Source: JAEXZL01 sp049943125 (GTDB lineage: Bacteria > Bacillota > Clostridia > Clostridiales > Clostridiaceae). Taken from it: DNA of 64,000 nt. The notes under the pieces are model-generated. The model was given only the letters and a program-made list of their open reading frames with translations. It ran no database searches and had not been told where the DNA came from. Positions 53,105-62,766 of the stretch are shown one piece after another (the stretch's first letter is position 1; every line of letters starts with the position of its first letter). The translations under genes were made by a program, and so were the position numbers. The stretch lies in contig NZ_CP188040.1 in the NCBI RefSeq assembly GCF_049943125.1, positions 3,816,401 to 3,880,400 of the forward strand. Direction: 5' to 3'.

Positions 53105-54352
53105 TTATCTACGATAAACTACTCTTCCCTTCTTAATAACTACATCTACAATATTTGTTGCAACATTGTAGAGCAAAAATTTATAGCTGGGATATTTTAA
53201 TATTAAAAGATCAGCTTGTTTGCCAATATCTATGCTTCCAATTATATTTTCTTTACCCAAGGCTGCTGCTCCATTTATGGTTAAGGCAGTTATTGCCTCC
53301 TCTAAGGTTAAGTTCATATTATAGCAAGCAAGGGCTATAAGAAAAGGAATACTCTGCGTAAAGCAGGAGCCCGGATTAAAATCCGTTGCCAAAGCTACGG
53401 CACAGCCCTCATCTATCATTGTTCTTCCTCTCGCATAGCTTTCCTTTAAGCTGAAGGCTGTACAGGGAAGAAGAGTGGCAATAGTATTGGAAGAAGCCAG
53501 AGCCTTAATTCCCTCATCAGAAGCTTGAAGCAGATGGTCACAGGATACGGCTCCTAGCTCACAGCCAAGCTCTGTTCCTCCTAAGGAAACAATCTCATCA
53601 GCATGAAGCTTTAACTTGAAGCCCATGGCTTTTGCAGCTTCTAGCAGATATCTTGACTCTTCAATTTCAAATACATTCTTCTCACAAAAAACATCACAGA
53701 ACTCCGCAAGGTCCTCTTTCCTTACTAGTGGAAGCACTTCCTTAATTATATATTTTATATAATCCAGCTTTGTGCCTTGAAAATCCTTTGGGAAGGCGTG
53801 AGCACCTAAAAAGGTTGAGGCTATATCTATCTCCCCCTCCTCCTGTAGCTCCTTCATAACCTGAAGCTGCAGAAGCTCACTGCTTAAATCAAGTCCATAA
53901 CCACTCTTTCCTTCTACGGTAGTTATACCCATAGAAATCATATCCTTTATTCTTTCTCTCCCCAGCTGTAATAAAGTTTCCTTATGGGCCCCTCGAGTTT
54001 TATCAACAGTATTTGCAATACCTCCACCACGCTTCATTATTTCCATGTAAGGTGTTCCTTTGAAGCGTTCATAAAACTCTTCTTCTCTATAACCAGCGAA
54101 GATAAAGTGAGTATGGGAGTCTACAAATCCAGGCAATATGGAAAGTTCCTCTCCTTGGATAACCTCATAATCATCCTTGCTGATTTCTAGCTCCTCCCAG
54201 GAAGCTTTGATATCCTTTATTATCCCATCCTCAATAAGCAGTGAATAATCCTTTAATATATTTAACTCCTGCATTTCTCTACCTTTTTTAGCTTTAAAGC
54301 CACTGCAGGTTACAAGTTCCTTTATATTTTTAATTATTATATTATTCGCCAT
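53105..54352 (-). CDS. hutI: Imidazolonepropionase
   Basis: The 415-residue amidohydrolase opens the imidazolone ring to formiminoglutamate in histidine degradation. Zinc ligands are in DSHTHFIFAG, a later His in KLHADEI and the Asp in ATDFNPG. The substrate-binding segments GYREEEFYERFKGTPYMEI and GGGIANTV are present. It starts three bases after ftcD, so it is coupled. It is the last gene of hutU-ftcD-hutI. Confidence 0.95.
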   Translation of the reverse strand: MANNIIIKNIKELVTCSGFKAKKGREMQELNILKDYSLLIEDGIIKDIKASWEELEISKDDYEVIQGEELSILPGFVDSHTHFIFAGYREEEFYERFKGTPYMEIMKRGGGIANTVDKTRGAHKETLLQLGRERIKDMISMGITTVEGKSGYGLDLSSELLQLQVMKELQEEGEIDIASTFLGAHAFPKDFQGTKLDYIKYIIKEVLPLVRKEDLAEFCDVFCEKNVFEIEESRYLLEAAKAMGFKLKLHADEIVSLGGTELGCELGAVSCDHLLQASDEGIKALASSNTIATLLPCTAFSLKESYARGRTMIDEGCAVALATDFNPGSCFTQSIPFLIALACYNMNLTLEEAITALTINGAAALGKENIIGSIDIGKQADLLILKYPSYKFLLYNVATNIVDVVIKKGRVVYRR

Positions 54353-54355
54353 AGG

Positions 54356-55258
54356 CTACTCCATCAATTTATTTTCTAGTATCTGATCACTAGAAAAGTT
54401 TTCTATACCTAAGTAATATTCTGCACAATCAATTAAAGCCTGCATAGGCAGCATTCCAACTATCTCACTGCCTACCACCGATACACCATATCGCCTTGCT
54501 TCAATTTTAATTAACTCAAAGCTTCTATATAAAGCAGTTTTAGTATAATCAGTCATGTTCATTGATACTTGGGTTATATTTCTCTCTTCAAGAGTTACCC
54601 CCATAGCTTTGCAGAATCTAAGTCCACCACCTACATGCCTGACCTTTTTAGCAATAGCATCAGCTATCTGAAGATTCGGTGTATCTAGATTAACATTGAA
54701 GGCAACCAATGGCATCCTTGCCCCAACAGCTGTAACACCAGCTGTTTTATGGGGTGCGGCTGGTCCAAAGTCAGGCTTCCATTCCTCCAGCTTAAGCTTA
54801 TCCTCCATTCCTTCAAACTCACCCTTCCTTATTACTGCTAGGTTTTCTCTAGAAGGATTCACTGCAGATTTCTCATAAAGAAATATTGGCAGGTTGAATC
54901 TTGCCGATGCTTCCTCTGCGACTTCACGAGATAGAAGAATCGCTTCGTCCATAGTAACATTTTTTATTGGGATAAAAGGCACCACATCTACTGCTCCCAT
55001 TCTTGGATGCTGTCCCTTGTGCTCTCTTAAATCAATATTCTCCACGGCCACTGCCATAAAGGCTAGTATCGTTTCCTTCAAGGCTGAGGGTTCTCCTACC
55101 AGGGTAACAACGGTTCTGTTATGATCCTTGTCTGAAGAGTAATCTAGCAGCTTAACTCCATCCCTCCCCCTCAAGGTATCTATTATCTTTTCTATTTTCT
55201 CTGAATCTCTTCCTTCACTAAAATTTGGAACACACTGAACAATCTTATTACCAATCAT
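54356..55258 (-). CDS. ftcD: Glutamate formimidoyltransferase
   Basis: The 300-residue protein corresponds to the formiminotransferase half (N- and C-subdomains) of the mammalian enzyme, without the cyclodeaminase part, which in clostridia is a separate gene (fchA) and is not in the window. IVQCVPNFSEGRDSEKIEKI is the N-terminal signature, and DKDHNRTVVTLVG the substrate region. It passes the formimino group from formiminoglutamate to tetrahydrofolate. It is 14 bases after hutU. Confidence 0.95.
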   Translation of the reverse strand: MIGNKIVQCVPNFSEGRDSEKIEKIIDTLRGRDGVKLLDYSSDKDHNRTVVTLVGEPSALKETILAFMAVAVENIDLREHKGQHPRMGAVDVVPFIPIKNVTMDEAILLSREVAEEASARFNLPIFLYEKSAVNPSRENLAVIRKGEFEGMEDKLKLEEWKPDFGPAAPHKTAGVTAVGARMPLVAFNVNLDTPNLQIADAIAKKVRHVGGGLRFCKAMGVTLEERNITQVSMNMTDYTKTALYRSFELIKIEARRYGVSVVGSEIVGMLPMQALIDCAEYYLGIENFSSDQILENKLME

Positions 55259-55272
55259 AGCTGCACCTCACC

Positions 55273-57294
55273 TTATCCAATATATTTATCTACTGCATTT
55301 CTAATAATATCATCCTGAACAATATAAGGGAGTGTAATATGGTCAGTGCCATCCCTTAAGGAATTGTATTCCATCACCGTTTCTATAGAATTTTCATTTC
55401 GAGCCCAAGCCCTTCTAGCTACTCCTCCCATTACATCCCAAAGAATAGCGTTTTTAATAATTTCATCCACTCTTGTACTTCCATCAAGAACTAGTCCAAA
55501 ACCACCATTTATAGCTTTACCTATCCCTACTCCCCCACCATTATGAAGAGCTACAAGACTCATCCCTCTAGCAGCATTCCCAGCAAAGCACTGAACAGCC
55601 ATATCAGCCATTATATTACTTCCATCTTTAATATTTGAGGTTTCTCTAAAGGGTGAATCTGTTCCACTTACATCATGGTGATCTCTACCTAGCATAATAG
55701 GTCCAACCTCTCCCTTTCTAACCATTTCATTAAACTTCAATGCTATGTTCATTCTACCAAATGCATCCTGATAAAGAATTCTAGCCTTTGTTCCCACAAC
55801 CAATTGATTTTTTTCAGCATCCCTTATCCACACATAGTTATCCCTATCCTGTCCTCTCCTATCAGGGTCAATACACTCCATGGCTGCCCTATCAGTTTTA
55901 CGGAGATCCTCCTCACTGCCACTAAGACATACCCACCTGAAAGGACCATATCCATAATCAAAGAGCTCAGGTCCCATAATATCCTCTACATAGGAAGGAA
56001 AAATAAAACCTTCCTTATCTGTTTCTGGATTTATAGATATCTCCTTAGCTCCTGCATCATATACTGCTTTCATAAAAGAGTTCCCGTAATCAAAGAAATA
56101 AGTTCCCCTATCTACAAGAACCTTTATAAGTTTAAAATGCTTTTCTAAGGTTTTATCCACAAGCTCCTTGAACGCTTCTCTATCCTTCTTTAATAGCTCA
56201 GTTCTTTCCTCAAAGGAGATTCCCTGAGGGCAATAGCCACCTTCATAAACAGCGTGACAGGAGGTTTGATCTGATAGCAAGGGTATTGAAATATTATTAT
56301 CTACTGCGTACTGAAGAAGGTCAACAATATTTCCATGATAGGCTATGGAAGTTGCTTCTTTATTTTTAATATTAATAGCAGCAAGGTCGAATACCTCCTT
56401 TAAATCAGAGGTAATATATTTTACCCATCCTTGATTATATCTAGTTAATATCCTGGAGTAATCTACCTCAGCAATAATTCCAACTCCTCCAGCAATCTCA
56501 ATTGCTTTTGGCTGAGCTCCACTCATACCACCAAGACCAGAGCTTACAAAAAGAACTCCCTTAAGATCCTCAGAGGTATCAATATTAAGCTTAAGCCTAC
56601 CAGCGTTTAATAGAGTATTAAAGGTTCCGTGAACAATCCCTTGAGGACCGATATACATCCAGCCTCCAGCAGTCATTTGACCATAGTTGGCAACACCAAG
56701 CTGCATGGCATAATGCCAATCCTCTAAATTATCATATTCTCCTATCATTAAAGCATTTGTTATTATTACTCTAGGAGCATCAGGTCTCGATTTAAACAAG
56801 CCTAAAGGATGTCCAGACTCTACCACTAGAGTCTGCTCATTAGTAAGCTCTTCTAAATACTTCATTATAAGTCTATATTGCATCCAATTCTGACAAACTT
56901 GTCCCGTTTCTCCATAGGTTACAAGCTCATAGGGATATAGGGCTGTTTCAAAATCTAAGTTATTATCAATCATAACCTGAAAAGCCTTTCCTTCTATGCA
57001 CTTTCCCTGATATTCATCTATAGGCTTACCGTAGATTCTTCCCTCTGGTCTAAATCTATAACCATATATTCTTCCTCTTGTAGTGAGCTCTTCCATAAAT
57101 TCTGGAGCTAAAGCCTCATGATGTTCTTCAGGGATATATCTTAAAGCATTTTTTAAAGCTAGCTCTGCTTGAGCCTTATTTAGGGTAAAACCCCGATCTG
57201 GTGCTCTTCTTATTCCTTCAATAAATACCGGATATTCAGGATATCCTTCTTTAAGCTTAATTTTCATACTTGAATGAATTTTTAGGTTATTCAC
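55273..57294 (-). CDS. hutU: Urocanate hydratase
   Basis: The 673-residue enzyme, longer than the ~550 of proteobacteria but normal for clostridia, converts urocanate to imidazolonepropionate with NAD as electrophile. NAD-contacting segments include GLGGMSGAQPKA and YGNSFMKA. It starts at GTG with AGGAGG nine bases upstream. It is the first gene of the hut operon. The preceding hutH step (histidine ammonia-lyase) is absent here. Confidence 0.95.
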   Translation of the reverse strand: MNNLKIHSSMKIKLKEGYPEYPVFIEGIRRAPDRGFTLNKAQAELALKNALRYIPEEHHEALAPEFMEELTTRGRIYGYRFRPEGRIYGKPIDEYQGKCIEGKAFQVMIDNNLDFETALYPYELVTYGETGQVCQNWMQYRLIMKYLEELTNEQTLVVESGHPLGLFKSRPDAPRVIITNALMIGEYDNLEDWHYAMQLGVANYGQMTAGGWMYIGPQGIVHGTFNTLLNAGRLKLNIDTSEDLKGVLFVSSGLGGMSGAQPKAIEIAGGVGIIAEVDYSRILTRYNQGWVKYITSDLKEVFDLAAINIKNKEATSIAYHGNIVDLLQYAVDNNISIPLLSDQTSCHAVYEGGYCPQGISFEERTELLKKDREAFKELVDKTLEKHFKLIKVLVDRGTYFFDYGNSFMKAVYDAGAKEISINPETDKEGFIFPSYVEDIMGPELFDYGYGPFRWVCLSGSEEDLRKTDRAAMECIDPDRRGQDRDNYVWIRDAEKNQLVVGTKARILYQDAFGRMNIALKFNEMVRKGEVGPIMLGRDHHDVSGTDSPFRETSNIKDGSNIMADMAVQCFAGNAARGMSLVALHNGGGVGIGKAINGGFGLVLDGSTRVDEIIKNAILWDVMGGVARRAWARNENSIETVMEYNSLRDGTDHITLPYIVQDDIIRNAVDKYIG

Positions 57295-57420
57295 TTTATA
57301 ATCCTCCTAAGAAAAAATACCTATATAAATACATTCTACTATTAAAAACCTTTACATGCTATATTTTTTCTGCTTAGCACTTTATAAGGCTACAGCCTCA
57401 AACTTTACTAACCAAAATAA

Positions 57421-58107
57421 CTATATCTGCAATGCGTGCTTTAATTCCTTATAATATTTCCTGCTTACAGGTATTGTTTCATTAATTTCTTTAAATGATA
57501 AGAAATAAACTCCATTGTTCCAGTAGGTTAATTTGTCAATCTTATTCAAATTTACAATATAGCTTCTGTGACACTTCATAAACCCAGAATTAATTAATCT
57601 ATTTTCCATTACCTTTAAGCTATCCTCAGAAGTAAAAATTTTATCCTCAGTATGTATATGTGTTTCTTTACCTTGCGTAGTCATATATAATATTATTTCA
57701 TTATCAATAAAGTATACAATACCATCCTTATTAACAGGAAGCCTTGTTAGATGCAGTTCCCTATGGATAGGCTCCGTTTGTCTCTGAATCTGCGGAAGCT
57801 TTTTATCAAAGGCATCACAAACTACAAAGCCTTTAAAGCTTTCTCCGTCCATTTCAGTAATTGCATATATTTCTGGTTTATTTATAGTAGAAATTGATAA
57901 TATCTCTTCTATCAAACAGAGTCTCTCGATACTTATTTCAATAAAAGGAATAAATATTATATCTGGTTTAATTTCATCAATACTTTTTATAGCAGTATCA
58001 ATACTAACAAAATCCTCTTTACTAATAGAAACTCCATTTTTGTTTAATAGCTCTAAATAACGATTTATATCTTTACTATCTTTATAAAGTATTATAGTTT
58101 TTTTCAT
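57421..58107 (-). CDS. LytTR-type regulator with degenerate receiver domain
   Basis: About 228 residues from the ATG at 58107 after GGAGAGG; the longer frame to 58125 adds six residues. The N-terminal half has a receiver-like fold (KKTIILYKDSKDINRYLELL, then KPDIIFIPF), but the phosphoacceptor Asp is replaced by Pro (about residue 54), so it is not a standard phosphorelay target. The C-terminal LytTR domain has HIHTEDKIFTSEDSL and FMKCHRSYIVNLNKID. The partner kinase is absent. It faces a LiaF-like membrane protein at 58272. Confidence 0.85.
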   Translation of the reverse strand: MKKTIILYKDSKDINRYLELLNKNGVSISKEDFVSIDTAIKSIDEIKPDIIFIPFIEISIERLCLIEEILSISTINKPEIYAITEMDGESFKGFVVCDAFDKKLPQIQRQTEPIHRELHLTRLPVNKDGIVYFIDNEIILYMTTQGKETHIHTEDKIFTSEDSLKVMENRLINSGFMKCHRSYIVNLNKIDKLTYWNNGVYFLSFKEINETIPVSRKYYKELKHALQI

Positions 58108-58271
58108 ATATACGCCTCTCCTCATATTACAATTATCCTATACAGCCTATATAATTTATCAAGAAAAAATGCTATTATAAATATATATAATCTTAACTTA
58201 TATCGCTCTACTATAATTATCGAGAAAAATAGTAATATTTTTATAGAAAAGATTTTTTAAGGAGACAACTT

Positions 58272-58757
58272 ATGCGAAAAAATAACATTTTGATAGGAAT
58301 AATACTTATTTTTGTAGGTACCCTTTATCTCTTAAATATAATTGCCAATATAGATATTCTAAGCTTTTCCTTTCTTTGGCCAATACTTTTGTTCTTCATT
58401 GGATTAAGCCTAGATATAAAATTTTTTAGGGAAAGAAGCAATGGTGGCAGTCTTATCCCTGGTGGTATTCTAATAGTCTTAGGCGTATTCTTTTTCATTC
58501 AGCATATTACAGATTATAGTTTTAGCGAATATTCCTGGGCCTTTTATTCTCTTTCATTAGCCGTAGGTTTTTTGCAATATTATTTTCTCTATAGAAAAGA
58601 CCGAACACTATTGATAATAGGACTATTTTTCCTTATAACCTTTGTAGTGAGATTTATATCTATTTATTTTAGAGACATGCTTCCCTGGTTATCAATGGAG
58701 CTAGTGCTTCCAATAATACTTATAATTGTAGGTATACTAGTTATAATAAAAAAATAG
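58272..58757 (+). CDS. LiaF/DUF5668-type membrane protein
   Basis: The 161-residue protein has about six hydrophobic segments in the pattern of the N-terminal half of LiaF (MRKNNILIGIILIFVGTLYL, SFLWPILLFFIGLSL, a Gly-rich turn and further helices), without the C-terminal beta domain. Such proteins sense or moderate envelope stress. It is divergently placed from the LytTR gene (164 bp apart), so the regulator may control it. The start is ATG after AAGGAG. Confidence 0.82.
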   Translation: MRKNNILIGIILIFVGTLYLLNIIANIDILSFSFLWPILLFFIGLSLDIKFFRERSNGGSLIPGGILIVLGVFFFIQHITDYSFSEYSWAFYSLSLAVGFLQYYFLYRKDRTLLIIGLFFLITFVVRFISIYFRDMLPWLSMELVLPIILIIVGILVIIKK

Positions 58758-58780
58758 CGTATAAAAAGTACTAGAAAGTC

Positions 58781-58818
58781 AAAAAAAGAGTATCGCTCTT
58801 GTCGATACTCTTTTTTAA
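58781..58818. terminator. Bidirectional terminator between LiaF-like and lipid kinase genes
   Basis: AAAAAAGAGTATCG and CGATACTCTTTTTT flank a seven-base loop, with T runs on both exits. Confidence 0.9.
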
Positions 58819-58838
58819 ACTGATTGTCCTTTCTTATC

Positions 58839-59774
58839 TTATAAATGAGCTGCTGCTTCACTATAACTATCCTCTTTCACTGATAATCCTTTTCTTTCCG
58901 GAAAGAGTACCTTAATTCCCTTTCTTATAAGCTGGCAGCTTACTTCTTTTTCTTTCAAAAGCTCCCCATCAACATTTAGCACAAACTCTTCACTGCTGGA
59001 TATAGAAATACTCCTTCCAGAATAAAAGCTTACCTGCTTAATGGATTCATGTTTCCCTTTAATAGCCTTAGGAAAAAGAAGAAATATCTTCAGCTTGGAC
59101 ACCTTCTCCACAACACAAAGATCGAAAATTCCATCGCTTATATCTGACTTAGGAGATATCTTGACACCTCCACCATAGCATCTTCCATTAGCTATCGCAG
59201 CAAGTAATATATCCTTATACAGCTTAACCCCATCTATAGTTATTGCTGTCTTTATAAATTTAAATTTAAATAAGGTTGTAAGAATACCTAATATATATGC
59301 TGCTGATCCTGTAATGTATTTTAATTTCTTAAAGGTATTTGCAGAATAAACTACCTCAGAATCAAATCCTACAGAGGATATATTTATAAAATATCTATTA
59401 TTAATCTTTCCTAGATCTATGTACTTTTCTTCACCTCTTAAAGTACTTATAAATATATCTTCAATGGGCTCTTCTCCTATAAGGTTTTTAACAAAATCGT
59501 TACCACTTCCACAAGGGATAACAGCTAAAACACTTCCTGTACCTACTATACCATTCAACACCTCATTAAGAGTACCATCTCCACCTACAGCATATACCCT
59601 GTAATTTTTATGAGATACATAGCTCCTAACTACCTCTGTTGCATGACCTGGATACCTTGTCATCTCTATATGATAAGGCTCATCCACATCCTTAAAATAG
59701 TCTTTTATTTTTTCTATATATTCTAGAGACCTTCCCTTTCCAGCCTCAGGATTAATTATAAATAAATGCTCCAT
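58839..59774 (-). CDS. Diacylglycerol kinase family lipid kinase (YegS/BmrU-like)
   Basis: The 311-residue enzyme has the nucleotide-binding GGDGTLNEVLNG and PCGSGNDFVK motifs, opening with FIINPEAGKGRS, and the C-terminal beta-sandwich with SKSDISDGIFDLCVV (quoted in part). It phosphorylates a lipid alcohol at the inner membrane face. There is no transmembrane helix, in contrast to DgkA. The start is ATG after GGGAG. It is a single-gene unit downstream of the lipoprotein operon. Confidence 0.93.
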   Translation of the reverse strand: MEHLFIINPEAGKGRSLEYIEKIKDYFKDVDEPYHIEMTRYPGHATEVVRSYVSHKNYRVYAVGGDGTLNEVLNGIVGTGSVLAVIPCGSGNDFVKNLIGEEPIEDIFISTLRGEEKYIDLGKINNRYFINISSVGFDSEVVYSANTFKKLKYITGSAAYILGILTTLFKFKFIKTAITIDGVKLYKDILLAAIANGRCYGGGVKISPKSDISDGIFDLCVVEKVSKLKIFLLFPKAIKGKHESIKQVSFYSGRSISISSSEEFVLNVDGELLKEKEVSCQLIRKGIKVLFPERKGLSVKEDSYSEAAAHL

Positions 59775-59862
59775 GTCTTAATCTCCCTAAAAAATAGTCA
59801 TTTAAATTATAACATATATAAATAAATTATTGCTATTTTTTAAAGAACGTTAATAGAGCAAA

Positions 59863-61353
59863 TTAATTTTCTTTAATTTCCTCCCCAAGCTCCTTTACTA
59901 TCTCGTCCCATTTTTCCACCTGGCTTCCTGTAGCCCACTGTGCCATTACAACCTTCTCCGTTGGATTTAACTTAAAAGAAAAAAGAGGTATATCTATTAT
60001 TCCACCATTGTTAATTCTATAAATTAGTAGCTCTTCTTCTGTAATAACTATGGCTATATCCTGATTTGGAGAAGTATAAATATCTATAGCCTTTGGAAGC
60101 TGTTCCTTAACTTTATTCCATGATAAGAATAATCTATCTTCTCCTACCAGCTTTGAAGTAGGAAGGATATTTATATTAAAGTCTAAGTATTTATCCTCGT
60201 ATCCCTCAATGAGAGAATTTAATCTACCAATCATTATCCAGTGACCGTTCCTTCTGGTTACAGAAAAACTATCTTCCCTGGGACTGCTTTCAAACTTATC
60301 TCTATCGTCACTGTTTATGGTATTTAAAGTTGCCTGGGCTGATTGTTCAATTGTTGTTTTTCCAACCTTTCCAATAATATCCGATAGCTTTACCCCTTCA
60401 AGCTTAGCTCCCTCAGATTTATTTATATTATCTATATGGAGAGCCTTCAGCTTTTTTGAGTATAGTCCTGAGCTATGCTCTTCTAATACTTCTATGGTCA
60501 TATAATCTATGCCAACAAAGTTAATATTTACATACCTATCATGAGAACTAGTAGCTTTCTCTATAGCTTTGTTGTCAATACTTATATTTTCCTCCTCTAA
60601 TTTAACTGCATTTATCCTTTCCCAGGTAGAACCATTATCTAAGCTCCTGTTAACTCCTATAGACCAAAATTCTCTACTTCTAGGAAGAAGAATGTCTTCT
60701 ATTTGATAAATGTCCTTTAATCCATCATTATCCCAGGACAGCCACAAAGTCCTATAAGGCGATTGATTAACATCCTGTTCTTGATATCTTGCAAATCCTT
60801 GGTCGCTACCTAAGGCCAGCAATATACCTGAAGAAGAATCCTTTGAGGTAATATCCTTATCAGCAACATAAGTAGGTTCTTCCGTAGATACTCGCTCTAC
60901 ATAAAGAAAAGCACCTTCATAATAAACTACTCCATTTTCTTCATCCAAAGGTATAAATTCAATAAATAGCTTATCATCAGAATAAACAGTAACCACATCT
61001 ATTTCATAATCGTTAATATTTAAGGTCCTTGGATTAATATTATAATAATTTACAAAAAAGTAAGATGCAGAACTTTTTCTGCTATAGTATCTTGGACTTG
61101 CTGCTATTTCATCTAAGAAAAAGCTTCTTTCAATTCCAAAGCCTATAGCTTTTCCTATCATATTATCAAGAACAGCTTTGTTTGCTAGCTTATCATTTAC
61201 AATCTTGTACTTAGTTATATTCCAGGTACCACTAATAGTAATTTTTTTATTTTTAGGAGTAGATATCATATCTCCTTGAATGCCACTGGAGATACCACAG
61301 CCAGTAAAAAACAACAGAAATATAAGCATCAGAGCAATTTTAAAATTTTTCAT
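59863..61353 (-). CDS. Lipoprotein linked to a two-component system
   Basis: The 496-residue lipoprotein has signal MKNFKIALMLIFLLFFTGC with lipobox FFTGC (Cys19). The mature part is mostly beta, with a possible tandem repeat of modules and Trp-rich loops (RTLWLSWDNDGLKD, REFWSIGVNR), and no catalytic motif seen. It starts three bases after the kinase gene, so it belongs to the response regulator-kinase operon and probably senses an envelope signal for it or is its product. The family is not recognised. Confidence 0.82.
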   Translation of the reverse strand: MKNFKIALMLIFLLFFTGCGISSGIQGDMISTPKNKKITISGTWNITKYKIVNDKLANKAVLDNMIGKAIGFGIERSFFLDEIAASPRYYSRKSSASYFFVNYYNINPRTLNINDYEIDVVTVYSDDKLFIEFIPLDEENGVVYYEGAFLYVERVSTEEPTYVADKDITSKDSSSGILLALGSDQGFARYQEQDVNQSPYRTLWLSWDNDGLKDIYQIEDILLPRSREFWSIGVNRSLDNGSTWERINAVKLEEENISIDNKAIEKATSSHDRYVNINFVGIDYMTIEVLEEHSSGLYSKKLKALHIDNINKSEGAKLEGVKLSDIIGKVGKTTIEQSAQATLNTINSDDRDKFESSPREDSFSVTRRNGHWIMIGRLNSLIEGYEDKYLDFNINILPTSKLVGEDRLFLSWNKVKEQLPKAIDIYTSPNQDIAIVITEEELLIYRINNGGIIDIPLFSFKLNPTEKVVMAQWATGSQVEKWDEIVKELGEEIKEN

Positions 61354-61356
61354 AAG

Positions 61357-62757
61357 CTAGACCTCTTTTTTATTATTGTTAATAGGTATTTTAACTATTA
61401 CCTTTGTACCTACATCCAACTGACTCTGAAATTCCATGGTTCCGTTATGAAGCTTTACTATTTCATCGCAAATTGATAAACCTATACCATTTTTAGATTT
61501 AGAACTCTTTCCTTTATAAAACTTTTCTGTAACCCTAGGGAGATCCTCAGGCGATATACCATAGCCAGAATCAGTTACAATGATTACAATATAATTTTTG
61601 TCCTTACTAACATTTAAAGATATTTCCCCTCCATAGGGAGTGAACTTAAAAGCATTATCTAAAATATTTATAAGCACCTGTTTAATTCTATTATCATCCA
61701 TATACACCATGGGAAGACTCTTTTCTACATTTACAATAAAATTTATATTACTTCTTTCGGCCCTTGGAGTCATGGACATCTCAATAAACTCAATGAGATC
61801 CTCTATATTAGCATACCTTCTTTTAAGGGATATTTTACCCGATACAAACTTAGAGAAGTCCAATAGCTCTTCCACCATTGAGGTTAAACGATCTGCTTCC
61901 TTTTCTATAATTTCAAAGCCCATAGCAAGGGTACCCTGATCAATATCCTTATCATTTAAGGTGATAGCCCAACCTTTTATAGATGTCAGCGGAGTCCTCA
62001 GCTCATGAGATATAGATGAGATAAAATCATTTTTAAGTGTTTCTCTATTCTGAAGCTCCTCAGCCATATAATTGAGGGTATCAGATAGCTTTCCTATCTC
62101 ATCGTCGTTAATTTTATTATTTCTTATAGTTAAATCCCCATCTGCCATTTTCTCAGCTACAGCAGTAACCTCCTGTAAAGGCACGGTTATGCTATTAGCC
62201 AGGAAAATACTCACTATAATGGTTATTAAAAGCACGGCAAAGCCTATACCTAAAAAGGTTAAGGATATGTAATTTATAGCTAAATTCACCTCATTTAAGG
62301 AGGTGATAAATCTTAAAACCCCAATTATTTTCCCATTTGCTTCTAGTGGATAAGACACAGCCATAACCTCGATATTATCATAGTCTACAGTGCCTATCCA
62401 TTTTCCGCTTCCACCAGACAAAGCCTTTTTCACATCACTAGTTTCTATATTAGTATCATGAATCACACCTAAAGAATCTAGAAGCACCTTGCCTTCTATA
62501 TTGATTATCTGCACCTGAGCTTCAGTCTGCTGCCAAAAAACATTAACATTCTTAGTTATGTTTTCACTCAGGGTAGAGCTAGAAAAATAACGACTATAAT
62601 AATCTGCAGAAGTCCTTAACTGACTTAAAAGCATCTGTTCCGTATTATTATAATAATAATTTTTTATTATACCTAAAAGCAAAAGCTCAAGTATAAATAT
62701 GCTCGTAAATATTACTAATACAAAGTTACTAACAAGCTTATTTTTTATACTTTTCAT
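61357..62757 (-). CDS. Membrane sensor histidine kinase
   Basis: The 466-residue protein has two transmembrane helices (about 10-30 and 165-188) around a roughly 130-residue extracellular domain of sCache type, then a HAMP domain (about 190-240), HisKA with the phospho-histidine in SISHELRTPLTSIKGW and HATPase_c with NILDNAFKF, DSGYGIS and KNGIGLSICDEIVKL. It autophosphorylates in response to an unknown outside signal. It begins nine bases after the regulator gene. Confidence 0.94.
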   Translation of the reverse strand: MKSIKNKLVSNFVLVIFTSIFILELLLLGIIKNYYYNNTEQMLLSQLRTSADYYSRYFSSSTLSENITKNVNVFWQQTEAQVQIINIEGKVLLDSLGVIHDTNIETSDVKKALSGGSGKWIGTVDYDNIEVMAVSYPLEANGKIIGVLRFITSLNEVNLAINYISLTFLGIGFAVLLITIIVSIFLANSITVPLQEVTAVAEKMADGDLTIRNNKINDDEIGKLSDTLNYMAEELQNRETLKNDFISSISHELRTPLTSIKGWAITLNDKDIDQGTLAMGFEIIEKEADRLTSMVEELLDFSKFVSGKISLKRRYANIEDLIEFIEMSMTPRAERSNINFIVNVEKSLPMVYMDDNRIKQVLINILDNAFKFTPYGGEISLNVSKDKNYIVIIVTDSGYGISPEDLPRVTEKFYKGKSSKSKNGIGLSICDEIVKLHNGTMEFQSQLDVGTKVIVKIPINNNKKEV

Positions 62758-62766
62758 ATTATATTA

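Noticed and set aside
55273..57294. HutU as an abnormal fusion because of 673 residues
   Set aside because: Clostridial urocanate hydratases commonly have this length.
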